Counted from the first letter of the stretch, positions 35,939 to 47,200 are shown. The stretch: DNA of 64,000 nucleotides from an uncultured cyanobacterium (GCA_937883785.1 CALGDE010000167.1:57966-121965), one strand, 5' to 3'. The notes: a model not told the origin generated them from the sequence alone. Made by a program: numbers and translations.

Positions 35939-37312
35939 CTAAAGTAAATCTTGAGCCCATTCAGCAAGGTATTTCGAGGCTCCTGAGGTTCCACAAGTCT
36001 CCTTCAAAAGATTGCGTAGGTTGCGGTTTTTACCAGGGTTCTCCAGCCAAGGCTGCAACGCATGGGCAATATCGTTAGGGGTTAGGGGTCCCACGAGCTC
36101 AGGTACGATCGCCTTTTGAGCCCAAATATTGGGCCAAGATAATAGCCCTAGCCGCTTCAAGGCTTGTTGATTAATCATTCGAGCAATAAGCGCCCCTACG
36201 CCGGGAAGCTGTGCCAATAAACCAGGCACACCGTCCCAGGCTCGCATGGCATCCAATTGCTGAGTGGGCAAAATTACCACCATAGGTACAGCGATCGCGG
36301 CTAGTTCAGCGGTGTTGGCTCCCACGGTGGTGAGGCAAACGGTGCACTGCTGCAATAGGTCGTAAGCGGGCGATCGCTCCCATAAGTACACTTTGGTGCC
36401 GCTATCGGTTTCCAAATAGGGCAACGTTTGGTCGCTAGGGGTCATCAAGCGGGCGGTAACATTGCCCAGGTTGGTAAGGATAGGATTGTGGTGGAGATCG
36501 CCATAGCGGGCCAGCTCTGGCAAGGACAGCGTGGGGGCAACGGGGATAATGCAGCGCACATGGGGATGCGATCGCGCCAGCACCTCCGCCGTTGCCAACA
36601 TTAGGGGAACCCCCTGCATTAATTTCGCTGCCTTGGATCCGGGGAGCAATCCAACCCACTGCACCTTGGGCTGGGTTTCGGATTGAGTTGGAGATTGGGC
36701 TTTCGATTTCGCCTCAGAAAGCTTCAAATTATTCTGATGTGAACTTGTTAGGCGCAGCAGTTGAGTTTCCGTTAGGGCATTAGGTAAGGGGGTTTGGGCG
36801 GCGTCCACCATCAAATCGCCAATAGGGCGCACTTTGGAATTGGTCTTAGGGTTAGGGGCAGCCGTAGTTGTGGGACGGGCGATCGCGGCGCCGTCAATCC
36901 ACGACAACCATCGCACTTCCCGCTCCGCATAGGTCAAAATTCGATAGCCAAGGCGTTTGCCAATAACCACGGAGAAAAACTGATCGCCCCCCAAAAACAG
37001 CACCACGCCGCGATCGCTCCAGTCCCAGTTTTCAGCAGTTTTGCCCCACAATAAAAACCGCCAAAAGTGCTCCGGTCCCTGTACCCGATCCACTTCGGGG
37101 AAGCTCTCCACCACGCGTTTTTCCGTTCCCATAGCATGGGCACAAGGGGACAGCACCACAGAAATTCGCAATTTTTTAGGCTGACCGTTGGCAACCTCTG
37201 GTAGCTGCTTCAGCGATCGCACCACCGGACGAACCCAGGTACTCACTTCCCCCGGTCCATTAGACAAAATCAAAATATCTTGAACTAATTCCCCTGCCAT
37301 CAATTTCGCCAA
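35939..37312 (-). CDS. LpxB-related glycosyltransferase (cyanobacterial type)
   Basis: 457 residues. It resembles the lipid-A-disaccharide synthase-related proteins that cyanobacteria carry in addition to, or instead of, true LpxB. Features are an N-terminal Rossmann half with DILILSNGPGEVSTWVRPVVRSL (compare the GExSGD loop of LpxB), VVLSPCAHAMGTEKRVVE and VVLFLGGDQFFSVVIGKRLGY; and a C-terminal half with VGLLPGSKAAKLMQGVPLML and CLTTVGANTAELAAIAVPMVVILP (the conserved T/G-x-N-T-x-E-x-A donor site). An insert of about 50 residues (150-205) separates the halves. Its substrate is unknown; a lipid or glycolipid disaccharide is a guess. Confidence 0.8.
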   Translation of the reverse strand: MAKLMAGELVQDILILSNGPGEVSTWVRPVVRSLKQLPEVANGQPKKLRISVVLSPCAHAMGTEKRVVESFPEVDRVQGPEHFWRFLLWGKTAENWDWSDRGVVLFLGGDQFFSVVIGKRLGYRILTYAEREVRWLSWIDGAAIARPTTTAAPNPKTNSKVRPIGDLMVDAAQTPLPNALTETQLLRLTSSHQNNLKLSEAKSKAQSPTQSETQPKVQWVGLLPGSKAAKLMQGVPLMLATAEVLARSHPHVRCIIPVAPTLSLPELARYGDLHHNPILTNLGNVTARLMTPSDQTLPYLETDSGTKVYLWERSPAYDLLQQCTVCLTTVGANTAELAAIAVPMVVILPTQQLDAMRAWDGVPGLLAQLPGVGALIARMINQQALKRLGLLSWPNIWAQKAIVPELVGPLTPNDIAHALQPWLENPGKNRNLRNLLKETCGTSGASKYLAEWAQDLL

Positions 37313-37376
37313 TTACGTCCCGCAGGCTCTCACTTTTGCAGACTTCCACTGCCTCCCCATTGTTGCCCGTACACTA

Positions 37377-37501
37377 GGGGCTGTCATTATTTCAATCTCA
37401 AAGTCAGTAATCACGAGGGTTTCAGCCCCTAATAGGCTTTGTTTTGAAAGGGCGTAGACTCCCCCCGGTTAAAGCTTCTGGCATTTAATGATGACCCGCC
37501 C
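37377..37501. mobile_element. TA-target MITE family, copy 2 (at the stop codon of the phosphate-binding-like gene)
   Basis: A 125-bp element beginning GGGGCTGTCATTATTT and ending ATGACCCGCCC, flanked by TA at 37375-37376 and 37502-37503. It is inserted exactly in the TAG stop of the minus-strand gene: the stop now reads TA from the target plus G from the element, and the inferred empty site also gives TAG. The protein is therefore unchanged, but its 3' UTR is the element. Confidence 0.8.
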
Positions 37502-38511
37502 TACTGTCCCTGTACTGCCCGCTGACCTTCCTGGGATAGGGCAAACCCTAAAAATGACTGCACCGCTGGATTAGGTGGCTGTCGGTAAGCGTAGGATAAA
37601 ACTCGCTGGAGAGGGTAGTCCTGGGCGAAAACGGTTTTGCCATTAATGGGCACCACACGTACCGTTTGCTGGGTAGCCACTTGGGCAGAGGTGGCATAAC
37701 CAATGCCGTCGCCGCCGAGGGCTCGCAACATTGGGGTGGTGGCGTCTCGCTCCATGGTGGTGATATTTCCGGTGGTGCCGAAGGGTTGCCCACTTAACAC
37801 AATGCTTTTAAATGCTTGGTGAGTGCCGCTGATAGGGGGGCGATTAATAACGCGAATGGGCTGGTTGGGACCGCCCACCTCTGCCCAGTTTGTTAGGCGC
37901 CCTTGGAAAATTGCGGCCACCTGCTCCGGACTAAGGCTACCGGAAAAGGGATTTTCCTGTCCCACCACTAGGGCGATCGCATCTCGAGCCACCGGCACTG
38001 AAGTTAAACCCAATTGGCTTTCCTGGGGGCTAAGGGCGCGGGAAATGCCGGCCACATCGAGAGTACCCTGGGCGATCGCCGCAATACCAGCCCCACTTCC
38101 CTGGGCATCGGCAGCCACCGTTACTCCCCCATATCGCGTTTCAATGCCCCGTTTTAAGGCTTGGGAAATTTGCACCATACTGGTGGATCCGCCAACGCGA
38201 ATAGTGGTGCCAGCGGGGATGGACTGGGGCAGAGCAAAGGTGGCGGGGGCAGCGGCGGGTTGGGGTGCGCTGGGAACGGGGGCAGGGGGCAAGGACGATA
38301 GATTAGTAGAGTTAGGAGCAGCAGAATTAGGAGCACTATTGGTCCCAGGGGCAACGGGTGCCGGAGCTTCCACGGTGGTGGTGGTGAAGTCGCCGCCGGT
38401 GCCGAACAGCTCTAACCGGTTAACTAACCACCACAGCCCCATCCCCAATAGTCCAAGGGAAATTAAAAAGGCTAGGGTGGATAGGGGGCTGCTGCTATTC
38501 TTCTGCGACAT
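37501..38511 (-). CDS. PstS-like phosphate/solute-binding protein, membrane anchored
   Basis: 336 residues. One N-terminal membrane segment (LAFLISLGLLGMGLWWLV) is followed by a Pro/Ala/Ser-rich linker (40-95). A PBP-like domain of the phosphate type follows from about 100: IRVGGSTSMVQISQALKRGIE, VAADAQGSGAGIAAIAQGTLDVAGISRAL (GSGxG phosphate-binding loop), IALVVGQENPF, LSPEQVAAIFQGRLTNWAEVGG, and GGDGIGYATSAQV. The fold is that of PstS, yet no pstCAB genes are adjacent. It may be a binding protein for another anion or a scavenger. Its stop codon coincides with a MITE insertion (37377-37501). Confidence 0.87.
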   Translation of the reverse strand: MSQKNSSSPLSTLAFLISLGLLGMGLWWLVNRLELFGTGGDFTTTTVEAPAPVAPGTNSAPNSAAPNSTNLSSLPPAPVPSAPQPAAAPATFALPQSIPAGTTIRVGGSTSMVQISQALKRGIETRYGGVTVAADAQGSGAGIAAIAQGTLDVAGISRALSPQESQLGLTSVPVARDAIALVVGQENPFSGSLSPEQVAAIFQGRLTNWAEVGGPNQPIRVINRPPISGTHQAFKSIVLSGQPFGTTGNITTMERDATTPMLRALGGDGIGYATSAQVATQQTVRVVPINGKTVFAQDYPLQRVLSYAYRQPPNPAVQSFLGFALSQEGQRAVQGQ

Positions 38512-38540
38512 AACTTCTGTTTATTGCTATCTACCGTCTT

Positions 38541-38626
38541 GGGGCTGTTATCCATTAAATCTCAAAGCCAGCCGGGCACGGTGTTCCCTATAGAATAAGG
38601 CTTCTGAATTGTTTGATCATGCCCTC
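38541..38626. mobile_element. TA-target MITE family, degenerate copy 3
   Basis: The left end GGGGCTGTTATCCATTAAATCTCAAAG matches the family in blocks. The interior is shortened and diverged, and the right end (GATCATGCCCTCTA) is only loosely similar. It lies between the divergent phosphate-binding-like gene and the channel gene. Confidence 0.45.
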
Positions 38627-39036
38627 TAGGTTATCTGCCGTCACTAACTCTTTGCGGCGAACAACGGTTTGTCTGGACTGTTAATTGTTATCTAAGAATT
38701 GTTATCTGAGAATTGTTATCTGACTGCCACTTACTTGATCGCCATTGGTTAGCCATGATTTATCACCATCGTCTGCTCTTGGCGATCGCTCAACGGCTGA
38801 AACTATTGCCACAACTGCTGCCCATAACGCGTGTAAATATTGATCTTGCCCACGCCTTTTAAAATTTAAGTGGGTTAAGAGCAATGATTCGAGCTCTTCT
38901 ATTGTTTAGTGCGTTTCAGTTTCATTTCAAACCATGGTGTAGCTTGGCTCTGAATATAGTGTGCCAAAGCTGGTGCATCGTTTAACCACAACAACTTTAC
39001 GGGGGATTTCCACGGAGGTCTCCCTTACTAACGGCT
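38627..39036. other. Upstream region of the channel gene
   Basis: About 400 bases between the degenerate MITE and the channel gene. It contains the 14-bp triple repeat at 38683-38724 and a GGAGG (about 39015) some 20 bases before the GTG start. Nothing else was recognised. Confidence 0.4.
38683..38724. promoter_or_regulatory. Three tandem copies of a 14-bp unit, possible operator
   Basis: AATTGTTATCTAAG, AATTGTTATCTGAG and AATTGTTATCTGAC follow one another without gaps. They lie between the divergent phosphate-binding-like and channel genes. Regular direct repeats at this spacing are typical of a cooperative regulator site, but simple slippage could also produce them. The regulator is unknown. 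Confidence 0.45.
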
Positions 39037-40959
39037 GTGATTCCCAACCAAAAGCCTAACTACCCCCCCCATTCCAAGGACACCAACGGCGTGCAGGTCA
39101 TCGTTTGTGGCTTGGGACGAACGGGGTATCGCATTTTTTCCTTACTGCGACAGCAAGGCATTGCGGTGTCGGGCATTAGCGATCGCCCTTTCCCTCGCGA
39201 TCCTTCAAAAATCATCGTGGGCGATCCGCGTACCCCTACCACGTTAATTCGGGCGGGGATTCGCCAGGCAAGGACGTTGATTATTGCCAGCTCTAAGGAA
39301 TCAGATAATTTGGCTGTGCTGATGCAGGCGCGGCTATTAAACCCCAAGATTTTCGTTATTAACCGTCTGTTTAATTCCAAGCTGGGCGATCGCCTGGATC
39401 AAACCCTGCCCTACCACGCCAGCCTAAGCGTTTCTAAATTGGCGGCGCCGGTGTTTACCTTTTCGGCCTTAGGCAGCAAGGCGATCGGCCAGTTAGAGCT
39501 ATCGGGGCGCACCTGGCCCATTCACGAAGAATTTATCCATCGGCGGCACCCCTGGCGTGGGAGATCGCTGTATGACCTGTGGGTGGATCGAGACACGATG
39601 TTGATTTATTACTTGCCCAACCAAACCCACATTAACGAAAGTGCTTACTCGGAAAGCTACCCATCGGTGCCCCAGCTAGTGACTCCCGCTGAGAATGATG
39701 AATCCTACGGTGAACTAGAGGGTGAGTCAAACAGCGGGGAGGATCATTCCGCCAGTGGTCCCAACGACAACGGGGACAATGGTTTTACCAGTGATGCTCG
39801 TACGTTGGTGATTCCGCGAAAAACAGATCTGGTGGGGGCAGTATTAGCTCGCCAGTCTTTGGAACCAGGCGATCGCATTATTGTTGCCACCCATCCGAAA
39901 ACTAACCGGGTACGCTATGGGGTTCAGCGCCAGTGGACCAAGTTTTTAGCGGGGGTGCGATCATTTCAGAATTCTGGGGAGCCGGCGATCGCGGCGGTGG
40001 TGGCCTTGGTGGTGGCGATCGTAGTGTCCGTTAGCGTTTACGTGGGCACCACTGACTCTTCGCTAGTGGATGCGCTGTATTTTGCGGTGGGAATGATTAC
40101 CGGAGCCGGCGGACAAGAAAAGGTGGCGGAACAGTCTCCAGAGCTGGTGAAGATCTTCACCGCCGTAATGATGTTGATGGGAGCGGCGATTATTGGCGTT
40201 TGCTACGCCCTGCTAAATGACTATATTTTGGGCAGTCGATTTCGGCGCCTATTAACGGTGGCTCAAATGCCCACGCGGGACCACTTTATCGTTTGTGGGC
40301 TGGGGTCCTTGGGGGTACGCATTGCCCAGGAGCTACACCGGTCGGGATACGAAGTGTTGGTGCTAGATCGGAATCCCAATAACCGTTTTTTAAATGTTAT
40401 TCGCGCGTCAAAGATCCCTGTAGTCATTGAAGATGCATCGCTGCCTGCGGCCTTAGAAGCGGCGAATATTACCCATGCCGCAGGGCTGTTGGCGGTTACC
40501 AGCGACGACACCACTAATCTTGAAATTGTTCTCAGTGCCCGCACCTTAGCGCCGAAGCTGTCCACAACGATGCGATCCGAAGATCCCCACTTTGCCCTGA
40601 TGGCCCAGCAGGTGTTTGATTTAGATTCAGTGCTCAGTCCAGTGGAGCTGGCGGCTCCGTCCTTTGCGGCGACGGCATTGGGAGGGAAAATTCTGGGGAA
40701 TGGACTGACGTCGGATACCCTGTGGGTGGCGCTAGGGACGTTAATTACACCGCGCCATATTTTGCACGGAAAAGTGGTTAGCGAAGCCGCCCAGTCATCA
40801 GACTTTGTGCCGTTATATTTGGTGCGAGGCAACCAAGAAATACGGCGAATTTTATTGTTAAATACCCGGCTGCGCGATGGAGATGTGCTGCACCTGTCCA
40901 TTCCCGCTAACAAGCTTGCCCAGTTGTGGCAAGCAACGCCGCACCCGTTCAAAATTTAA
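39037..40959 (+). CDS. RCK-2TM-RCK ion channel / TrkA-N protein
   Basis: 640 residues, GTG start. The first TrkA-N/RCK domain (about 10-140) has VIVCGLGRTGYRIFSLLRQQG. A second part (150-200) resembles TrkA-C. An acidic insert (215-260) precedes two membrane segments (about 318-338 and 372-392) around a pore-like loop. The loop reads GMITGAGGQE near residue 351 instead of the TVGYGD of K+ channels. The second RCK domain (about 405-560) has FIVCGLGSLGVRIAQELHRSG. The layout is that of large regulated cation channels with two RCKs per subunit. Ion selectivity cannot be predicted from this filter. It converges on the RTX gene. Confidence 0.85.
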   Translation: MIPNQKPNYPPHSKDTNGVQVIVCGLGRTGYRIFSLLRQQGIAVSGISDRPFPRDPSKIIVGDPRTPTTLIRAGIRQARTLIIASSKESDNLAVLMQARLLNPKIFVINRLFNSKLGDRLDQTLPYHASLSVSKLAAPVFTFSALGSKAIGQLELSGRTWPIHEEFIHRRHPWRGRSLYDLWVDRDTMLIYYLPNQTHINESAYSESYPSVPQLVTPAENDESYGELEGESNSGEDHSASGPNDNGDNGFTSDARTLVIPRKTDLVGAVLARQSLEPGDRIIVATHPKTNRVRYGVQRQWTKFLAGVRSFQNSGEPAIAAVVALVVAIVVSVSVYVGTTDSSLVDALYFAVGMITGAGGQEKVAEQSPELVKIFTAVMMLMGAAIIGVCYALLNDYILGSRFRRLLTVAQMPTRDHFIVCGLGSLGVRIAQELHRSGYEVLVLDRNPNNRFLNVIRASKIPVVIEDASLPAALEAANITHAAGLLAVTSDDTTNLEIVLSARTLAPKLSTTMRSEDPHFALMAQQVFDLDSVLSPVELAAPSFAATALGGKILGNGLTSDTLWVALGTLITPRHILHGKVVSEAAQSSDFVPLYLVRGNQEIRRILLLNTRLRDGDVLHLSIPANKLAQLWQATPHPFKI

Positions 40960-40996
40960 GAGGCGCCATCAAAACTACGGGCTATGGTCAGCTCGA

Positions 40997-41095
40997 CAAA
41001 AAACAGGACAGTTTTGAGTCCCGTAATCAACGCTGAATCCCCACTATTGGCTTTGCCAACCCCTCGCGAACGATGCCCCTCAGCGATCGCTGAGG
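40997..41095. repeat. Dispersed intergenic repeat, copy B
   Basis: Shares ordered blocks with 11810-11885 (ACAGTTTTGAGTC, GGCTTTGCCAAC, TCGCGAACG, GCGATCGCTG). It lies directly after the channel gene stop and includes part of the 20-bp HIP1-centred palindrome. Confidence 0.5.
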
Positions 41096-41096
41096 G
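41077..41096. repeat. Perfect 20-bp palindrome centred on HIP1
   Basis: CCCTCAGCGATCGCTGAGGG is fully self-complementary around GCGATCGC and is followed by GTTTG. It may form a hairpin at the end of the channel gene transcript. Confidence 0.7.
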
Positions 41097-41129
41097 TTTG
41101 CCAATTCAAGGGTCAACCATAAAACCATG

Positions 41130-41174
41130 AAAAAGCCCTTGCCCCAATTGAAGTATCGGGAGCAAGAACTTTTT
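41130..41174. terminator. Bidirectional terminator candidate between convergent genes
   Basis: AAAAAG (41130-41135) pairs with CTTTTT (41169-41174). Inside, TTGC pairs with GCAA and CC with GG, around a 12-base loop. The A and T runs make it look like a terminator in both directions, which fits the convergent channel and RTX genes. Confidence 0.5.
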
Positions 41175-41245
41175 CCGAACTAAAGAATCTGATCGACGCT
41201 AGCCGTCAAGGTTCCAGATTCATAGAACCAGATGTGGGATACCCT

Positions 41246-44200
41246 TTAAAATCCCAATTCCGCTGCGGTGATCTGAGCCACGTTAACGTTTAGCAAAGTT
41301 ACTGACCATCGCCCATCAGAAATAACGGTATTTAGGTCTTGCTGAGTAATCTGGAAGCTAGAGAATTGAGTTTCTTCCGGCCACTGGAGCACAAGGCGAT
41401 CTTCACCGATGGAGAAATCAACCACAAGGTCATTGCCACCTTCAGGGAAGAACAAGAACTGATCTGCACCGGTATCTCCAATTAAGGTGTCGTCGCCTAA
41501 GTCGCCGCTCAGCAAGTCGTTACCGGTGGCACCCAGCAAAATATCGTTGCCTTGACCGCCGTTGAGGGTATCGTCATCACGATCACCACTTAAAAGATCA
41601 TCACCAGTGTTGCCGTATAGATGGTCATTTTGCTGTCCGCCAAATAGAACATCATCGCCGCGATTCCCCAAGATCGTGTCCTCTTGCTCGTTGCCAAACA
41701 ACAGATCACTGCCACGACCGCCAAAGATCAGGTCATCCCCTTCGCGACCCAAAATTTGATCTGCCCCCTGATTTCCGTAAAGGGTGTCGTCTTGCTCCAA
41801 GCCGATAACACGCTGGTTGCCGGGTCCTGCCAGAATTTCATCGGCCGCCTCGGTACCAACAATTTCAGTAAATTGATTGTCCAAAGCGATCGCCGCACTC
41901 ACTTCCCGTAGCCGCTGCAAGATTTGAGCTGCCAACCCCAGACCATCTTGTCGATCTACGCCTAGATTATCTAGCAGCGCACCAATACTCCCATCAGGCG
42001 GTGGAGCGAGACTATCAAGGGGAATGGAACCGTTTGCCAGCCCTTCGAGAACGTCCGCCAGAGAACCAGCATTTTGCCCTTGAATATCGATCAAGTTGTT
42101 CAAAATTGATGCTGGTGTCCCCCCCAAACTGACCGCACTTTCAAATTCGCGACCGCTTTCCGCAATCAACGCAGAAGCCTGCGAGAGCAAATTGGAGGAA
42201 TCTCCCCCTACCACTTCAGGTAATGCCTTGCTGAGAACAGTGAAGATTTGATTTTGATCCGTGAAGTTGAAGGTTGAGCTTTCTCGCAATATGTCGATCA
42301 GGACGTCGATCGCAATTTGACTGGAATCGGAGATGCCAATATCTCTGAAGCCTTTAATAACTCGTCCGACTTGGGTCAACGCCGTTTGCACCTGGATTTG
42401 GCGTAGGTAGATAGGAATACCGTTGCCGGATGTATCGCCGTTGTCCACCTCTACCTGCGGATCAAAGTTATTTAGGTCAACGTCGGGTAATCCCAAAACG
42501 GCTTCGATTTTTGCCTCCGACGCAGCCAAGTCCACCGGGGGCACGACTTTGCGGGTTAGGGCATTTAGCGGGCGCAGGGCGGCGCCTTGGAAGCCGGTGG
42601 CTAATTCTGGCGACGATATGACGTTAGCCAGTAGGGTCAAGAATGCTTCGGTGTCGAGACCGCCACTGCTGGCAATGGTTGAGTTTTTGCTGGCAATGGT
42701 GCCGATCGCGGTGGTTACGGCTGTGGAATCCACTGAGTAGCCGCCAAATTGTCCCTGAAGGTCGCTGATGGTGGCGTCGAAAATGCCTTGCAGGAAGTCG
42801 CGATCAGTTAGGTCGACGGTGCTGCCGTTGCTGATGCGATCGCCCAGGGCGCCGATGATGCTGTTGGCGATCACCCCAACGGTGGGGTCACCGCTGCCGG
42901 GGAATAGGGTGCCAACGCCTTCGATCACCAGATTTTGTAGCAGGGCCTGCTGGACCACTGCGCTTCTGGCTCCAGGGGTATTGGCGACTAGACCTTCAAC
43001 GGCTTCACCATTGATAAAGTCAAAGTCTTCTGTGATGCCTAAGGCTGCTCGGACCAGTGCCGCTGAGTCGTTAATGTTGGGAACTTCCAGACCGAACACT
43101 AGCGTTGTTAGCGGAGTGATGACGGAGCTGCCGAAGCCACCGGTTAGGGGGACTTCTTGATCCAACAGGGTGCCGCTGTCGAATCCTTCGATGATCACCA
43201 CCTGACCGTCTTCGTTATTGATTACCCCGTCGCTATTGGCATCAAAGGGATTGAGGGGAACGTTGAGGGTGTAGTTGCCTTCGCCGTCGGTGATGGCAAA
43301 GGCCCACTCGTCTTCATCCTGGATGCGGTTGAAGTTGGCGTCGAAGAAGACTAAGCCGCCCACCACCGGGGGATCCAGGGCCCGACCGCTGGCATTGCCC
43401 TGGGGACCTAGGTTGAATTCCAGCAGCGTAGCTTCAGCCAGGTCACGCTTGTACTCAACCTTAAAAGGTTTAACACCTGCTTCTGCAAAGACACCGAGGA
43501 AGGCGGAGATTCGACCAGAGAATTGGAATAGTTCCCAGGGGCGCTCCAGGCGGGGGGCGATTTCTGAGACTAGGCGAATCTTGCCATCATCCCGCTGGAA
43601 GATTTCACCACCGTCCAGTAAGTCCGCTGCGACTTGACCCCGTAATCCGCCCCGGAAACCTGCACTTGCAATCAGAGCATCGAAGGCGAGGGTTCCGAAG
43701 ACTTCCCCTTGGGCGGTTAGCTCGGGCACGTCTTCGCCGGTGCCGTTGGCTTCTTCGCGATCGCTGACGTAGAGCCCATCTAGAACCAAGCCGATACGAT
43801 TTGGATCGTAGTCAAAACTCTCTGCCCACTGTCGTAACCCGAAGGTATCAAAGCCGAAACCTAGATCTAGGTCCGCCTCTACTTCTGCGCCAAATCCAAC
43901 ACTGATAAAGCTGACCGGCGGGGGCAGTGGGAAGTCAAACTGAACTTCCGCGCCAAGCCCCAGAGCAGGCAAATCAACTACCGCCAAGTCCACATCCTGT
44001 CCCAGCAGCAGTGCTACCAGGCTCTCGCCCTGCTCAATGATGGGGAAGCTAAACAGATCCGAGCTGCCGATGGATTGGCTGGCCTTTGCTTCTAAGGTGG
44101 AAGGTTGCTTTCCACTTGCCTTCGGCGGCTTGGATAGCTTGGTCTCCTTAGTGGCGGTTGATACGGGGGGGACTGAGGGGCGGATTCCAGCGCTGGGGGG

Positions 44201-47200
44201 CTCCGGGGCAATATCAAAAGAGCCCAACGGAATCAAGAATCCACTGTCAGGTTGCGCTGCAATCTCATCTAGGGTGTCTGATAGTTCTGTGATGTTTTCT
44301 AGGGCCACCAAGAGGTCAGTAGAGACAGGCTTATTGCTCAGCCAGGCTAGTAGCTCAGCGACGGTCACCTGACCGTTACCGTTTTCATCCAGGGTGCGCC
44401 CCGCTAGCCGAAGGTCTGTGGCTTCTAGGGTGGCGAATAATCCAATGTCTCTGTTTAAGAAGTCAAGTATGGGGCGAACGGGATCGACTACGTCATCCAC
44501 GGTTTTGAGTACCGGGGCAAGGAAGTTTTCAGCGAAGGAGCCGAAGTCTACCTCTAAGTCGTTAAACGCCAGGTTGTCGACGACGAGGCGATCTCCAAAT
44601 TCCCCTTCCTTAACCTCGAAATTCTCCCAGTCCATTACCAGATCAAAAAAGAAGCGCGGCATGACTTTGGCATTAAAGTCCGCTACCGCATCAAAGCCCA
44701 CATGAGCGTCTCCCGTCAGCAGGGTCTCGCTGATGTCGGCAATATCAGCGGTGTTGTTGATGTCATCGAGGGTGAGGCGATTGCCCCCTAGTGGAGAGTT
44801 ATCGGGGACAGTGAAGTCCACCGTGAAGTCTGCATCTAGCAAAGTGGGGGCTAAATCATCAGCGGGCTTTTGCTCGTGATCCGTTAACCCCAGGGGAACA
44901 AAGCCGAAACGACCGCTAACGCCGGTGGGATCCTTGGCTTCGATATCCACCTTCAGACTGCTGTTGGGCGCACTTAAGTCAAATGCGCCGCCGATGCCGT
45001 TGCCAATACTGCCCGCTAGGCTGAGGTCATAGGCGAGGTCGAACTGTGCGGTACCACTGAGTTGTAGGCCAATTCCTTCCAACCCCAGGGAGCGATCTAA
45101 GTCCTTCGCTCCGAGGTCGTAGGACTGGGCGATGTCAATTTCAAATAGGGTGACAGACGTATTACTTGGGTTAACTTGCAGCATCACATTCACCGCTGGG
45201 GTGGGTAACCCCTGGTCGGTAAATGCCTGCTCCACTGCGGTTTGGACTAGGGATTGGGCGGTGGTCAAGATGGCGGGATTGGCGGCGTCATCGATTTCGG
45301 CCAGGGCCGCGGATAGGCTCCCCTGGAAAGTGCCAAAGAAATCTGGGAGATCGTTGTCAATGGAGCCTATGAGCGGGAAGAGGACGTTCGATAGGTTGTT
45401 GTCAAGGGACTGTTCGAGGACCCGAAAGCTTGCTTCCAATCCACTGGCTAGTCCTTCTCCGCCGGAGAGGGCTTCACGCACTTCCACATCAATGGGGTCA
45501 ACCGCCAGGGAACTGTAGCGGGTGTCGGTGCTGGTGACGCCGAGCTGCACCTGGACGTTTTCAATTCCTTCATCCACCCCGTCGATGGGGGCTTTGAAAC
45601 GGACGGTTTGGGGTTGGTCCCAGTTAGCTGGGGTGAAGGTGATGGGATCCACGGGACTTAGGTCGCCGGGGGTGGTGAAGTTTAGGGTGACGTCGTCGGT
45701 GGGTTGGATGATGAGCTGGAATTGGACACCGTCTCCAAGATTCCCTTCTGCAACGGCGGTGACTCCCAGGGTTTCCTGGATATCAATCCCCACATCGCCA
45801 TCGTCTTCAATTAGTAGGTTGGTGGAGGTAGTGCCTCCTAAGCTGAAATAGTTCAGGTCATCGCTACGATCAATGGTGAAGGTAACGGTCTCGCCATCGG
45901 GTTCCGGAGCGTCATCGTCGGGGGCTTCCACCCGGAATTGTCCTTGGGTGCTACCGGCGTCGATTTTGACGAAGAATTCATCCCCGGTGACGGTGTTGTC
46001 GCTTTGGTCTTTGACCACAAAGTCATCACCTTGGGTCGCATCTGTTGTGACAAGGGTGACGGGGACAAAGACGGAGAACGGTAGCGCTTGGTCCAGGTTG
46101 ACGTTGATAATGCCGTCGGTGCCGCTGCCTTCTGTGACGCCTTGGCCCAAGCTGATGGATGCTTTGGGTTGGATGAACCCCTCTCCCACCGCCGCCGAAC
46201 TAGTGGACCTGGTGTCGTTGGCGAAAGCACCGAAGGAGTTGAATCCAGTGGCGTCGAACAGTAGCGGTGAAGGTTCGCTGGCGCTGACGGGACCGCTTCG
46301 GTAGACAAAGGCATCCGCACCAACGCCCTCGCCATCCAACTGAGAAGATCCGGTTCCAGTAGCATCTATAGACGCGCCTGAAAAGCGCAGGGGACCCCGT
46401 GCACGATTGGTAGTCTCATTATTTGAAAACGTTGTGTTGAGGGTGACTAGATTTCCGTCCTGGACAAAGATTGCGCCGCCCAGGGCTGCACCATCGCCCC
46501 CCGCCCCTGCTCCCGCGTACACGTCCTGAGGAAAGACCTGACTAGGGCTGCCAGACCCGCCATATTCACCGGGTCCTCCTGGCACCTGCAGGGTGAGTGA
46601 AAGGGGGACTGCCCCCAAGAGCGAGCCTCCCCCAGCACCACCGCTACCGCCGCCGAAGCCGCCATCTCCGCCTTGACCTCCCTTAATCACGGCAGAACCG
46701 CCAGCGGCACCACCACCACCACCACCACCGGCTCCAAAGCCACCGGCGCTGCCAGCCCCTCCGAGCTGTTCTGGTAGAAACCCGATGGGATCTACAGTAT
46801 TGATGGTCCCTCCGCTTCCCCCACTGCCTGCGGATCCTGCCGCCAAGGGAGACTCACCATTATTCAGAATTCCCCCATCGTTACCATCGCCACCCTGGAT
46901 GCCACTGAGAGCATCAGCGACCGTCGATCCACTGGTGCCCGGAGGAGCCACGGTCATCGAGATTCGATTCGGCGCTTTGTCGGTTAAGTCAGCGCCTAGA
47001 CCACCCTCCACTTCATTGTTGCTAAAAGTTGTACCATCGGTGACCAGCGTTGCCCCTGATCCCACATAAACAGCACCGCCGGCTCCTAAACCTCCGCCAC
47101 CACCCCCTTGGGAATCCGCATCGCCCCCTTTGGCAAAGCCATCCCGTAACGTCCCGCCTTCGATGATGAAAGCCAGATCTCCGATGTCAGCGTCAGAGCT

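Noticed and set aside
37501..40959. A complete phosphate or potassium uptake operon
   Set aside because: The PstS-like and RCK genes are divergent and no pstCAB, trkH or ktrB gene is present.
44394..46304. Several long plus-strand frames opposite the RTX gene
   Set aside because: They are antisense shadows produced by the Asp/Gly/Leu-rich codon pattern of the giant gene, with Ser/Thr/Arg-biased nonsense text.
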